Source: Anagrus nilaparvatae | Taxonomy: Eukaryota; Arthropoda; Insecta; Hymenoptera; Mymaridae | Assembly (NCBI GenBank): GCA_022575985.1 | Contig: JAKSXM010000007.1 | Coordinates: 18,788,501-18,852,500, forward strand | Reading direction: 5' to 3' | Length of the DNA stretch: 64,000 nucleotides | Shown here: positions 37,621 to 49,287 of the stretch, in pieces | Layout: the number at the start of each line of letters is the position of its first letter | Numbering within the stretch: the first letter of the stretch is position 1 | The notes under the pieces: generated by a model | What the model saw: the letters and a program-made list of their open reading frames with translations, nothing else | Told to the model about the DNA's origin: nothing | Database searches by the model: none | Program-made: the position numbers and the translations under genes

Positions 37621-38500
37621 TTAACAACTAGTAAAGGTGATAATTACAAGAATAGCAATTTTTTTGTAATGTTGCTTATCATTTTTGTATTATAACTAGT
37701 TCTTTTTAGAGGTTTAGTTTTCACGTCCTATAATTAGTCTTGTAGCCCAATTAGAGCTTGTAATTATTGAATCCCAATATTTTCTTACTCTTTCTTCAAA
37801 AAAGGCAGTTAATTAGATAATTTTAGCTTTGCTTGCAAAATATTGCAAAAAAACCTTAAAATGGGGTAGTTTTTGCTGATTTCATGACCTCTACTTCTCA
37901 GTCACTTTGTAACCCAGATTGGATATTTCAGATTCAAAGCATACCTATACTTTTGTATTCTAATTTTTATGGTCGCATGTTCTAGAAAAAGTTAACCAAT
38001 TTAAAAAAAAAAAACTAAAATCATGACACCCCGGATAGACTAAATTTTTAGATTAGGCCAAAACATACTTAATTTATATTTTAGATTTTTCGGTATTTTG
38101 GTTCTGGAGGGGCATGTCGGGCCATTGAAGACCTGCCATTTACCCGGGCTCATAGCGTTTCTAGTATATATGATTTTGAGCTCTGATAAATGTCTTTAAT
38201 GTCCCGACATACCTTTTTAGAATTAAAACACTGAAAAATTAAAAAAATAAATTACGTATATTTTTTTCTTAATTTGCTAAAAACCTAGGCTATTCTGGAG
38301 TTTCATACTTTTAATTTTTTTTTTTAAATTGGCCATTTTTATAGACCCATATTTTTTTGCAGAACTGATTAATTTCTAGTTAATTTTATAGTAAGTTTGA
38401 AATCAAATTCTGATAATAGAGACTATTTAACATATGGATACATTTTTAGAAAAATAAATTTTGTTTTTAAAATTAATTTAGAACTCGTAGATAGGCTCTT
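37621..38500. other. Intergenic DNA, no gene seen
   Basis: Moderately AT-rich. The part at 38080-38170 is less AT-biased (contains GGTTCTGGAGGGGCATGTCGG). No open frame or repeat boundary is recognised. Confidence 0.4.
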
Positions 38501-38505
38501 GGGCG

Positions 38506-38870
38506 TTAAATGTTTAATTCAATAAAATTCGGATTAATTAATAAATAATAAAAATCGAAAAGAATTATAAAAAAGCTAAGGCTTTTTATTTCAGGCAAGA
38601 TCACATATTTATTGAGTATTTTCTCTTTAATAACGTTGATGGGATCCCTCATAAATTGAAAACTATTATTTATTATCAGATGCATGCACAGGCAACGGAA
38701 TGACCTGGGAACCAAATTCCTCCATAAATTAGACAATTTGAAGACTTTTTCGTTTTTTAACCTGATAAAATTTTAAGGCACGATTTTATTTATGTATTGC
38801 ATACATATAGGTCGATAGTGTCTAATCATCTATGTATGGGTTATCGTGCCTAAAAAATAAATTTTAATTA
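38506..38870 (-). pseudogene. Zinc-finger-protein-like relic with GGCACGAT hairpin, copy a
   Basis: The minus-strand frame 38506-38736 starts MSNLWRNLVPRSF. It shares with 39040-39130, 43330-43440 and 57800-57895 the ordered words for an AAATT(A/G)-lined segment, GACC(T/A)G and ATG(A/C)...GGCA. Adjacent is the inverted pair GGCACGAT (38776) / ATCGTGCC (38843). The protein is not identifiable from this copy alone. Confidence 0.3.
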
Positions 38871-38989
38871 ATTTAGTTATTGCAGCTCATTAACCAAAAT
38901 TGAAATTGAAAACCCTGCAACTAGATCTGTTTTTAAAAAATTTGGTCTAAGGGATATTTGATTCATCGAGCAGGTTCTAAGATCTTGAG

Positions 38990-39443
38990 GCTACACTTTC
39001 TCGAACATACGCCCCTACACACACCAAGGCAATAGAAGCATTTAGAGGCATCGGAATGATCTGGAGACGAAATTTGTCCACGAGAATTAGACAATTTAGA
39101 AACTTCTTTTATAAGGCACGATATCATCTATGCATTGCATACATTGGGTGATCGTGCCTAAAAATATAGTTATCTTGTATTATTTTGCATTTCTATGATT
39201 TTTCAACGTAGCAAAGTTTATACAAAAGCTATGAAATTTATTTCGCAGTTTACATTTATAAGGTTTTTCACCTCTGTGAAGCGAAAATACAAGAATTAAC
39301 ATGCTTTTAAAAATATCGGATTGGGCCCAAAAACTATAGGTTCCATCAACTCGATAAAAGAAACCCAGTTCTAAAAAATGAAAGTAATCCGATTGATCGT
39401 TGTTGAGATATCGTGCCCACAAGGTGTCGATTTCTGCATCCAT
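38990..39443 (-). pseudogene. C2H2 zinc-finger relic, copy b
   Basis: The minus-strand frame 39180-39443 ends SLHRGEKPYKCKLRNKF, then HSFCINFATLKNHRNAK. The GEKPYKC linker followed by F...L..H is a C2H2 zinc finger that has lost its second cysteine (Arg in its place). The rest of the frame has no finger. Just to the left, 39000-39110 matches the relic at 38680-38760, and the hairpin pair GGCACGAT / GATCGTGCC recurs at 39114-39161. It is presumably a decayed zinc-finger gene or transposon-carried exon. Confidence 0.45.
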
Positions 39444-39544
39444 TAAGGTAGAGCTTCGCTCTATAATTATATTATAATTTTTGTCATAAAAACTTGATCA
39501 TTTTCTTATTTTCTTTTTTGCATATCTAGTGTACCCATATATAA

Positions 39545-39750
39545 AATTATTTTTTGCCCTTCCGGGCGTTAAACTCGCGCGTAAAGAATTTTCTGCACTC
39601 GTTCTATGCTTATGTAGGCAAAAAATATGGTTATCACCATGGGCGAAATACTTTAGACACTTGCATGAACACATATCACTCGTGCCCGGATTTGCCAAGC
39701 ACTCTTGCTAGTGCTCACGCTAGTGCCAAAATTCTTACCCCCTTGATAAT
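39545..39750 (-). repeat. GC-rich dispersed repeat, copy 2
   Basis: Relative of 23105-23290 in reverse orientation: TTCCGGGCGTTAAACTCGCG, TTCTATGCTTATGTAGGCAA, CATGGGCGAAATACTTTAGA and CACTAGC-like words in the same relative order. The open frames on both strands here are incidental to the GC-richer composition. Confidence 0.6.
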
Positions 39751-40290
39751 TAATATACTAAAATGTAATATAAACTTTTTCTTTTGTAAAATATTGTATT
39801 ATTACCTCAAACGTGCATCAGTAATGTTTGCATAAACTTTTATTAAATAAATAAATAATAAACAAGTGTTTTTATGAATCTATTTAAAGAAATGGTATCC
39901 ATTCACACTCAATCACTTTTTCTTTAAGCATGGATTTCGCCAAAAAGAACAAATTTGTTATTTTATTTAACCGACGCAAAAAACCACAATTAATTAACCT
40001 CAAATAAAATTAATTTTATTTAAATAAAATTAATAATATTCAAATTTAAGTTCTCAGATAAATTTTGTAATTGCAAGAAATTTAAACGTTATGCGTGGAG
40101 AGAGATCTTTTGTGTAAAAAAAAATGTAATAAGTTATTGGGATTGCAATTCTACAAACAGTGAGAAAAAATTAAACAAAATTATATAAAAATGATTAATC
40201 TCAAAATTTTTACAAATTTAAGTTTTAAAAATGACAAAACTCTCTTTTTTAAATTTTGGGAGTATACCTGAAAGGATATCAAAGACGTCC
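39751..40290. other. AT-rich spacer downstream of the ionotropic receptor
   Basis: No gene seen. As the receptor is on the minus strand, 40200-40294 would be its 3' untranslated region. Confidence 0.5.
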
Positions 40291-40294
40291 TGGT

Positions 40295-42130
40295 TCAGAC
40301 AGGGTGGGATCCAGAAACTACGTTCTGTGGTTGGTTAAAATATTTTTGCATTTTGCTAGAAATTCTTACTAATAATCTGTTAGTTTTCTTCAAGTAGTAG
40401 TAGAATAGTTCTGAAAGCAAAATTAAACTTGCCATAACTGCTCCTATTCCCATTTCTAGAAGAAGAACAATTAATAAAATATTTTGATCTTCTTCAAGAT
40501 TGTAATCTTTTTCAATTTCGTTCCTGGCTGCATTGTAGTTCGATTTCCATTTCTGATCCAAACCAGCTTCAGATATCCATTGAACAGTTTTAGAAAATTT
40601 TGGAATAAAATAGTAGTTCATACCAAATTCCATATAACTCAAATAATTGGGCAAATTCAAATCGATTGTAATAAGTTTTTGATTTTTATATTTCTCCATC
40701 ATTGTAAACAAAATATCATCTGCATCATATGTCGTTGCTATAATTATTTCATTTTTTAGTGCATCGTAAATCTCATTTCCAAATTTGATTTTAATTATTT
40801 TTGATAATGTAAAAACGTCTTCAGAGTGATGTTTGTAGTAATGAAGATGTGTGTTTACTGTACCAAATACTGTAATATTTTTCTGCAAAATATCATTTAT
40901 AGATTCAATTAGTGGATACTCATTGGAAACTAACTTAATTTCTGTTAAACTAATAACTAAGTCTAACATTTTGAATGTTGAAAATACAAAAACTGTTAGA
41001 TAAATTATCTTCGAACGTATACTTTGAGGAGTAGATGTTCCCATTCCTAGCATCATAGCAAAAATGTTCAAAATTGACCAGTCAGTGTCATGGAATTTAA
41101 AGAAACGTGCTGACAAATAAATTATAAGTAAAACTGACAACAAAGATAAAAGGTACCAAATGTTATCAGCTAATTCGTATTTTGTTTCGTTTATAATAGG
41201 TACCACTGCAACATATTTCTCATAAGATAAAGGGTATGTAGAGAAATAAATTTTGTTATTGTTTTCTCTCTCACCTACAGCTAATACCATTGATATTCGT
41301 AAATTATAAAGGTAAATGATGCTATAACCAATTGGCATTGGAATAAAAGAAGAAGTAACGTTTATAATTTGTTCAAAACATTGGTAAGTGTTATATAAAT
41401 ATATCATTTTATTATTATTGTTTTTGTAGTCATCTAAAGATCCTATAATGCCAATTTTTAAATTAAATCCTTTAAGATTATTCAATTTGGCAGGAAAAAA
41501 TGCTGTAGTAGTTAGTGTATTAGAAGAAATATTTAGCTTATTTTGAACAAGAGAAGATTTGTAAGGATTCACGTAAATGATATTAAATTTATTCTTTGAA
41601 GTTATTTCTATTATCGTCGTATCAATAAAACCGGAGAAAACTAATAAGTCTAAAAGTAATTCTTTCTTGCTATTTGAGATAATTCCCTTTAAGGATATAA
41701 GTAAAATTTTTGAACCATTTCCTAATAATACACTATATGTAAGAAGAGCAATGCATTTAGCTACTTGATTTATGTTGTCATCAGTGACAGCAAAAACGTG
41801 TAGGGGTGCATTAACTCGACGATTATAGTAAAAATTTCCATCTGTGTGAAACATGAGATTCGACTGTTTTGGTACTTCAATAGGAAGGAAGTAAAAATAC
41901 TTGGGCATACTATTGAAATTTACTTCAGTTATTGGAGCGTAATTCATCAAACTTTTAGATATTGAAGTAACATTAGACATTGCATTGTCAGTATAAAACA
42001 TAACTCTTCGAGGCTTAACTTCTTTTAGAACATTGGATATTACCATATCAGTGATTTGAGTATACACAGATGATAAACTAAAAATCACTAAGATCGTTTT
42101 GATATACATTTTGCTTATGGTGTAGCTCAA
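40295..42130 (-). CDS. Divergent ionotropic receptor (chemosensory IR), intronless
   Basis: 611 residues in one uninterrupted frame. Residues 1-25 look like a signal peptide; the ATG at 42109 (MYIKTIL) is an alternative start that keeps it. A poorly conserved N-terminal region follows. The ligand-gated channel plan is visible: membrane segment M1 about 324-344 (IWYLLSLLSVLLIIYLSARF), pore segment about 350-366, M3 about 374-396, an extracellular S2 half about 400-548 and M4 about 550-578, then a short cytoplasmic tail. This arrangement, split ligand-binding lobes and lack of introns are usual for divergent insect IRs, which serve in taste or related sensing in neurons. The classical glutamate-binding Arg, Thr and Asp/Glu set is not recognisable, as is common in this group. 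The ligand cannot be inferred. The frame is intact, so I expect a working gene. A co-receptor such as IR25a or IR76b would be needed (family knowledge). Confidence 0.85.
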   Translation of the reverse strand: MSYTISKMYIKTILVIFSLSSVYTQITDMVISNVLKEVKPRRVMFYTDNAMSNVTSISKSLMNYAPITEVNFNSMPKYFYFLPIEVPKQSNLMFHTDGNFYYNRRVNAPLHVFAVTDDNINQVAKCIALLTYSVLLGNGSKILLISLKGIISNSKKELLLDLLVFSGFIDTTIIEITSKNKFNIIYVNPYKSSLVQNKLNISSNTLTTTAFFPAKLNNLKGFNLKIGIIGSLDDYKNNNNKMIYLYNTYQCFEQIINVTSSFIPMPIGYSIIYLYNLRISMVLAVGERENNNKIYFSTYPLSYEKYVAVVPIINETKYELADNIWYLLSLLSVLLIIYLSARFFKFHDTDWSILNIFAMMLGMGTSTPQSIRSKIIYLTVFVFSTFKMLDLVISLTEIKLVSNEYPLIESINDILQKNITVFGTVNTHLHYYKHHSEDVFTLSKIIKIKFGNEIYDALKNEIIIATTYDADDILFTMMEKYKNQKLITIDLNLPNYLSYMEFGMNYYFIPKFSKTVQWISEAGLDQKWKSNYNAARNEIEKDYNLEEDQNILLIVLLLEMGIGAVMASLILLSELFYYYLKKTNRLLVRISSKMQKYFNQPQNVVSGSHPV

Positions 42131-43035
42131 TCAATATAAAATTAAGAAAAAACACTCGAAAATATTTAGATACAAAAATTTAGAATATGCTAAGAAATTA
42201 GATAACTTGAATACTTGTTAAACTATTGCTAAATTATTTTAGTAACAAAACTATTAATTTCTAAAACTACATCACTGTCAAAAATTTATACTTTGATAAA
42301 AGACCTTATATTTTGAAACGGACACAACAAAATTAACTAAAACACTGAAAAAATTCTATTAGAAAAAAGTATTTAAGTGATAGTTTTTTTATTTTTTATG
42401 AAATATGTTGTAACGAACGATAGCAAAAAGAAAAATTATAATAAATTCAGGGTCAAAAGTGTATTTGAAAACATTGAAAAATAATGAGAAATAATTTTTT
42501 TGTTTAACATGCTATTAACAATGAAAAATTTAAAAATAGAGAAAAATATTATTTTAAAATTATATGCAATTTAAATCAATAGTTCAAGAATAAATTATTT
42601 TAATATGGATAATTGTCACACTGACATTATTGTGGTAATTGTTTACGATCAATGAAATCAAAAATCAATATACTAACATAAGCTTTTAAGAAACAATAAT
42701 TTTGAAAATATGCTTATATTTCTAAAAATTCTGTGAGCTATTCAAAATTTTTACGCTCGTAAATAAAGCTGGTTTAGCGCAAACACTAAAAGCTGCAATT
42801 TTTTTTATTAGTAAGATTATTGTACAAGATTGTACAATGAATTGTAGTAATAATGATATAAGATATTACAGTTTGCAATGAGATTTGATAAATTTACTAA
42901 TTAATATGTATATTGTTTTGAGAACATAACCCACATTGGGTATGTTATTCGCAAGTACCCAAATCAAAAAAAAGTTGAAAATAAATCTAAATTCTGATAT
43001 TTTACAAATTTTTGTTAAATATTAACTGTAAAAAA
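42131..43035. other. AT-rich DNA upstream of the ionotropic receptor
   Basis: Presumed promoter side of the minus-strand receptor. No distinct TATA/initiator pair is chosen with confidence. Nothing else is seen. Confidence 0.45.
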
Positions 43036-43172
43036 AATGTAACTGCGCGGGTTTGCATTTTATACAAAATTTTTTCCTGACTCATCAAGTTGTTCCACAT
43101 ATTTACTATTATTAGTTAATTTTTTCAATACCGGAAATCAATGTTTTTTTAATTTTTAAATTTATTTTTAAA

Positions 43173-43433
43173 TCAATAATTAGCCGACAAAAAGTGAACG
43201 AAATTTACACAAACTAAAGGAGGTACAAAAGATATGACTTTAAAAATTTTGTACAAAAATTTTTTTTGTTTCATTGAGTTGTGTTTAAAATTTGCTCTGG
43301 AAAGTTTCTCAAACATACATTCTAACATACAAATATTTAATATACATATGTTAGAGGCAACAAAATGACTTGGACACAAAATTAATCCACAAATTAAACA
43401 TTTTTCAGAACTTTCCATTTTTTGACCTGACAA
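43173..43433 (-). pseudogene. Zinc-finger-like relic, copy c
   Basis: 86-codon minus-strand frame with SSEKCLICGLILCPSHFVAS (a CxxC pair), then CMFEKLSRANFKHNSMKQKK. Homologous DNA occurs at 57540-57895 (copy d of the duplication) and, more distantly, at 38680-38760 and 39000-39110. No second pair of zinc ligands is visible. I cannot name the family. Recurrence suggests a repeat-borne exon rather than a gene. Confidence 0.35.
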
Positions 43434-45391
43434 AATTGTAACGCACGTAAAAAATCGATTATTATATTTTTAGTACAAAAAGAAAAATTTCGAAAAGTTC
43501 GGGTAGCTCAGATATGAAAATAATTATAATTTGTGGTTTAGAAATTGTGGTTTTCGAGAAAAAAGTGGGAAATTTTTTTTGGTTTCCATCGCCGATTTCT
43601 GTTAACGTTATCTTTTCGCATTCTTTCTATAGGATTAAAATTATTAGAAAATATCGGTGGTACTCTTACTTAAATTTTTATTGAAATTTTGAAAATAATT
43701 AGTGTGACCAGTTTCAGTGCAAATAAAAGTGGTATTTTATCATAGGAATAGACTGAGCCTCACTCAAAAATGTGCGAAGTATTTTTCTTAATGATAAAGA
43801 TACTTTAATATAGATATAATCATGTTCCATTTATTTGTATAGTTAAAAATTTGTTTTTAAAAAATTTTTTTTCAATATTTTATGAAATAAAATTAATTGT
43901 TATGTTCACGTTTTTTTTTAAAATTATAAAATATTGCAAGGTTATGACAATTTTAACTATACGTTTTTTCACTTTTTTACTGTAAAGTTAATTAAATATT
44001 TGTACTTATACTATTTTATTACTAATTTCTATAGTTAAATATTATTATAACCTTAGAAAATTTAAAAATTAAAAAAAAAATACGTAAGTAAATGTCAAAT
44101 ATAATTTGATACAATAAATAAAAGGCAATAAATAAATAATTAATAAATAACTGAAAATAATTGCATCATGATTATATCTATTTGAAACTATCTTAACCAA
44201 ATAGATACTAATATTGTTTATATTCAATAAAGGGATAACAATGTTTCAATTACTTTCAGTCTAATTTATTTATTTTATGATAACTTTTTTTAAAACGAAA
44301 TTCTACTTTTTTATGTTTTAATGCATAAATTTAATTATTTGTATTGTTAAAAATTTGTATTATTTAAGAACGTTCTATTCACCGCAGGGTGTTTTTTGAG
44401 CTGCTTATTTGTACATAAAATATTTTAACTATATATTTATTTATAATAATTTTGCAATGAAAGATTAAATGCTTTTCAGTATTTGGTAAAAGAATATATG
44501 AAACTCTGCCAAGTAATTGGCACTATGGTTCTATAAAATGGACCACCATAAATCTGCAATCCGTTAAATCAGCTCTTGGTAAATCAGCAGTTTACTGTAT
44601 ATTAGTTTTTCTATTTTTACCATCGATTCTTTCAATTTATATTATATAAATTTTCTGTACATTACCTATTTAAATAATTTTAGTCTTTTATAATTATTTA
44701 TCTTACCATTTCTTTTTTTTATTTGCAAACAAAAGAAATAATTTTCATATTATATATTTTAAGGCAAATAATAAGGTTCTTAAACACAAATGATTTAATA
44801 TAAATTTCAAAAAATAAATAGTTTTCATTAAAAAAATATCTTAAACCTAATACATATTAATCTAATATCTTTCTAATTCTTAATGATAATATGGTAACAA
44901 TAATTATTTACATTTTTGAAAATCTTGATAATTTGTACAAATATATAAAAATGAAAAATTTAATAAAATTTTTATCAGTTTATAGATTTTATCTTTTTCT
45001 AATTTTATTTTTAATAGGGTAATTTATTGTATAATAAATTTGTCAAAATAGAGAGAGAAATTTCCTGTATATTAGTGCTTCTAAGTTTAGAACTTAACTT
45101 AGTCGCGCGCCCTATCGGGCGCTGTAATTTTAATATTTTATTTATAATTATAGAATGTGTCTTCTTTTTTTCAATTGTAATCTTAGTAAGACTTAATTTA
45201 AATTGAATTTAATTTAGCAATAAATTAATAAAGCACCGAATTTTTTGCGCCCGAATATTTATAAAATATCTATAAATAATTGAATAAAATCAACTGTGAG
45301 TGATACTGTTTTGATAAAATAAAGACATGAATTATATAAATTTGATGTTAAATATGGTGAGTGTTATTTTAAACTAATGAGTTGACTGAAT

Positions 45392-46102
45392 ACTCTAGTC
45401 AAATCACGGGGGGGGGGGGGTGGTATTGTTAGTGGCCGCCGCCAGACTTGGTCTTCTATAGGTTTTTTGGGTCGCTGAACACGGAAATCGGGGTCTTTTC
45501 TATGCGAAATTGGGGCTTGACCCTCAACTTAGCCAAAACTACCCCTAAAAGGGGTGCTTTCTCTACTTTCGTTCTAGCCCTCCAAGATTTGGTCTTGAAG
45601 GATTTTTAAGTCGCTGATCACGAGAAACACGTTTTTTTTCAATTAAAAATTAGGTCTTCACCCTTAAATTTGCTAAAACTACTCCTAAAAGGTTTGAAAG
45701 GTATAAATAAATGAATCTTACATTCAAACCCTATTAGGGTTATACAAAAAAAACCCTATTAGACCAAATCCTAGAAGGCTAGAACTAATATAGCGAAAGC
45801 GCTTCTTTTAGGAGTAGTTTTGGCCAATTTAAGAGTGAAGGGGTAATTGTTCATAATTTTATAATTTTAATATTTGTGATCAGCGACCCCAAAAACCTTT
45901 ATTAGACCAAATCTTGGAGAGCTAGAGAAAAAGTTGAAAAAACACCCCTTTTAGGGGTAGTTTTGGCTAAGTTGAGGGTCAAGCCCCAATTTCGCATAGA
46001 AAAGACCCGGATTTTCGTTTTCAGCGTCCCAAAAAACCTATAGTAGACCAAATCTGGTAGCAGCCACAAACAATACCACCGAAACCGTGATTTGACTGGA
46101 GT
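45392..46102. mobile_element. Foldback element, ~230-bp inverted arms
   Basis: The ends ACTCTAGTCAAATCACGG (45392) and its complement with one change (to 46102) start long inverted arms. Shared are TCTATAGGTTTTTTGGG, AAATTGGGGCTTGACCCTCA and AACTACCCCTAAAAGGGGTG on one side, with their complements on the other. The inner part repeats the same theme (ACTCCTAAAAGG / CTTTTAGGAGTAG). A 12-13 G run follows the left terminus. Copy B of the duplication lacks the element at the equivalent site (about 60233), so it inserted after the duplication. Related sequence lies at 49440-49600 and 49880-50060. The open frame 45902-46117 is incidental. Confidence 0.75.
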
Positions 46103-46486
46103 AAAAATTAAAATCAATTATACGTAATTTTTTCAACAACAAAAATTCTTAAAAAATTCTTAAGTATCTGAATTATGATTGGTTTTTTTTAACTTACTTT
46201 AGTATTGATAATCTTTAACGTATTGATAATGTTTAGACATAATTAATAAAATAATTATTCAAATTGCATTAGATTCATTAAAAATTTAAAATCAATTTTT
46301 TTAGTCTTATCAATTTTTAAGTACGTAGTTAAAATAATCTTGTTCAATTAAAAACAAAAAATTTTCAAAGCTATAAAATTTTAAAATTGAAAAAAACTGT
46401 TAAAAATAAAATAAATGTAATTTTGTCTGGTACAATAATATAGATGATTTTTCTTGTCAATTAAAATCTTAATTTGGAACGTTCTT

Positions 46487-48503
46487 TCACTGTTCTAAAA
46501 ATTCTAAAGATCCATCACCGTGTTTCTTAGCATGAGCTTGAACCATTTTAAGAGAAACAGTTCTAAGATCATACGCCTGGCCACAATAAGCAAAAAATTC
46601 TACTAAATATGTACTTATTCCTTTACCCCATCCAAATTCTGATACTTTGTAGTCCCATGGGAAACAATGATGATAATTATGCCATCCATCTCCGCCAAAT
46701 GTTGAATAATGAACAATTTTAGATTGAGATGCTAATATTCTTCTACGTAAATAACAGAATTTAATTTTAATATAAATAAATAACAAAAATTTTTTATCTT
46801 ACTTATCAAATGGTCGAGATCCATGTTGATGAGCAAAAGAATTAATACTAGCTATAAAGTGAAAATTTAAAATAATTTTCAGCGCATAAGTTAAACTTAT
46901 TGCATCCAGAAAGGTTTCTCCCCAAAAGTACATAGGAACTACAGTCGGAATGATAACTCCAAATATAATAAAGAATTTATAGTAATGCCTGAAAATTAAA
47001 AATTTATTTATATGATCAATTAAATATGAAATTTACTAAAACATTTAAAAACTTTTCTACAATATTTGTTATCTTTAAGGAAGGGTAAATTGAATATTTC
47101 AACTTATAAGATAAATAACATAAGCCAATCATAATATTTGAAAAAATACAAAGTTCAACTTTTACTAGCAAAATTTATAAATAAATATTATTTCCTTACC
47201 TTTTTTGAAACATTAATATTTTATCTGATTCGATATCACTCATATCAACAGCTTTGCCTTTTTCAATAACAAGTGGGTGTTTTTTATAAAGACTCCAATA
47301 AAGATGGGCAAACATAAAACCACGACTTGCATTATGAGGATCAGCATCAGTATCGGTGTATTTATGATGTACTCTATGATCTTGCACCCATTTATAAACA
47401 TGACTCTTCAAAACAAAAAATTGAATACTTAATATTTCTAGTTAGGATTTCATTAGATTAGTCTTTGCATGATACAATTAGGTATGTCAGAAAATATCTT
47501 AATTTAATTTCTATCTATCATATTTTAAGTCCCAAAAACTAGAACTAATAAAAAAATGGTATTCTCATCATTCTAGTTGAATACATGGTACGTATAAAAT
47601 TAAAAATTATATTCAAGATTGATATTAATCAAATTCAAAATGTGTGCCATAAGAGCTAATTCGTACGAAATTGAAATAGAGAATACGTTTAATCATAGTT
47701 TTAATCTTGAAAACAGAATTTTAGGTAAAAATGATTAATTAATCTATAAATTAAAATAAAAAAATAAATAAAATTGTAAAAACTAGGAAAAATGTTACAT
47801 TTTTTATCATTCAGAATCTTATACTTCTTTAAGAAAATTTATAAATTATATTAGTATTATTATGAATTTATCGCTATAAGATATTTAGAGAATTTATCGG
47901 AGGTATTGAGTATGTACAAGAATTACACTTTTTTAATATGATAAAACACCACAATAAATGAATCAGACATTTATATAGCAATAATAATAGAAAATTTTAC
48001 TTTAATTACCATTCCAGCCATACTCTGAAATACAACTAATACTATTTTCAGTGGTGTCTTTACTTTAAAACATCTATGCGAAAAAGCTCTATGTGCTCCC
48101 AAAACAACGCTTTGATTTGTTCCAAATAAAAGAAATGCCGCTGAAATAAATTATTTATATGCAATTCATAAATGAAAATTTTTAACAAATAAATTGTTTA
48201 TCAAAAATAAATAAAAACTTTATGAATTACTAACTTCTAAATTTCTAATATTACTAAATAAATTACTAAATTTAAATGCAGTAGGAAATTGATAAAAAAA
48301 TAATTACCCCATAACGTTGTCAGTATTTTAGCTTTAAAAATAATTGAATAAACTCCATAGATTGATAAAATATGCATCAACAACAATAAACTTGCAAAAG
48401 TTGTAGATCTCCATTGAAATTTGTAATTCGGATCGGTTCCTATTTTTCTTAAGTTATTTTCTTCAGCACTATCTTTGACAATCTGTACAGTTTTACTTCC
48501 CAT
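46487..48503 (-). CDS. Acyl-CoA delta-9-type fatty acid desaturase, five exons, intact
   Basis: Minus-strand exons: 48503-48308, 48140-48010, 47405-47200, 46988-46803 and 46742-46487. All junctions are GT-AG and keep phase, giving 324 residues and a stop at 46487. It is a membrane di-iron enzyme of the endoplasmic reticulum that introduces a double bond into fatty acyl-CoA with cytochrome b5 as electron donor (family knowledge). Seen are the three histidine boxes HRAFSH (exon 2), HRVHHK followed by YTDTDADPHNASRGF (exon 3) and HNYHHCFPWDYK (exon 5), plus NSFAHQHGSRPFD (exon 4). Hydrophobic segments lie in exons 1-2 and 4. The N-terminus is short compared with many family members. The last intron has a tandem acceptor (TAG|AAG|), which would allow a one-residue variant. 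In insects such enzymes make membrane lipid, cuticular hydrocarbon or pheromone precursors; double-bond position and role cannot be read from sequence. Confidence 0.9.
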
Positions 48504-49287
48504 AATTTATTTTAATTTACAAATAACTATTTTTCGAAGTAAAATTTTAAATTATTTTTCGCTTAATTTTAATGCCCTATTGAATAAAAAATTTTCTTAT
48601 ATTAATCGCTACATACGAAAAACTTCATTTCATTTGAAATAATAGTTAGCAACTGTTTTTAACTGAATAATAAAAAAATTTTGTGTAAAAATATTTTCTT
48701 ATATACTAACTGATAACTTAAAAAATTCATACTATGCATAAGGAAAACAATTTTTTTACTATAGTATTTTTTTCTTAATTATTAAAATTCGTAAAATTTT
48801 CAAAAATTTATGTTAAATTTCTCGTTTTATTGATTTTTTAAATGAAAATTGTAAATTTTTTGTAACATTGTATTTTAAATACACATAAAATTAAAATTTA
48901 AATACAAATTACTTTGAATAATTATTTTTTTATACATTGACGAGGTTTATAAAAAAAAGTCATTGTTATTAGGTAAGCATGAGAAAAAAAATAATACTAA
49001 AAAATAAGGTAAGGGAAATGAACAATATTTTTTTCTGGAAATTTAAATTGATTTTTTTGTGGACTCAATTGGAAAACTATAGTTGTATTATTCTCTTATT
49101 ATGATTTAAAAATTGGCAAAATTAAAACAAAAGATCATAAAGTAATTTTATTATAAAAAATAAAAATCTATAAAACAACATTCAAAAGTTTATCTTGAGA
49201 GAGATGATTCAGTGTCAACGAAAAACTTCATGATAGAACTTAAGTCATATGAGACGATATTTTGATCGAAATAAGAGTTTAATAAGT
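48504..49287. other. Desaturase upstream region
   Basis: AT-rich DNA on the promoter side of the minus-strand desaturase. It is shared with copy B (62962-63762) in pieces, with small indels. No promoter motif is chosen. Homology to copy B continues to at least 49205. Confidence 0.5.

Larger units (their letters stand above)
43039..49205. repeat. Segmental duplication, copy A
   Basis: From the word GTAACTGCGC at 43039 the sequence is collinear and mostly identical with 57499 onward, through the desaturase gene and its upstream DNA to about 49205. Insertions specific to this copy are about 45040-45125 and the foldback element 45392-46102. Copy B has its own insertions. The two copies are in direct orientation about 14.5 kb apart. 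Confidence 0.9.

Noticed and set aside
45902..46117. 71-codon minus-strand open frame
   Set aside because: It lies in one arm of the foldback element; the opposite arm shows the same sequence inverted, and no domain is present.
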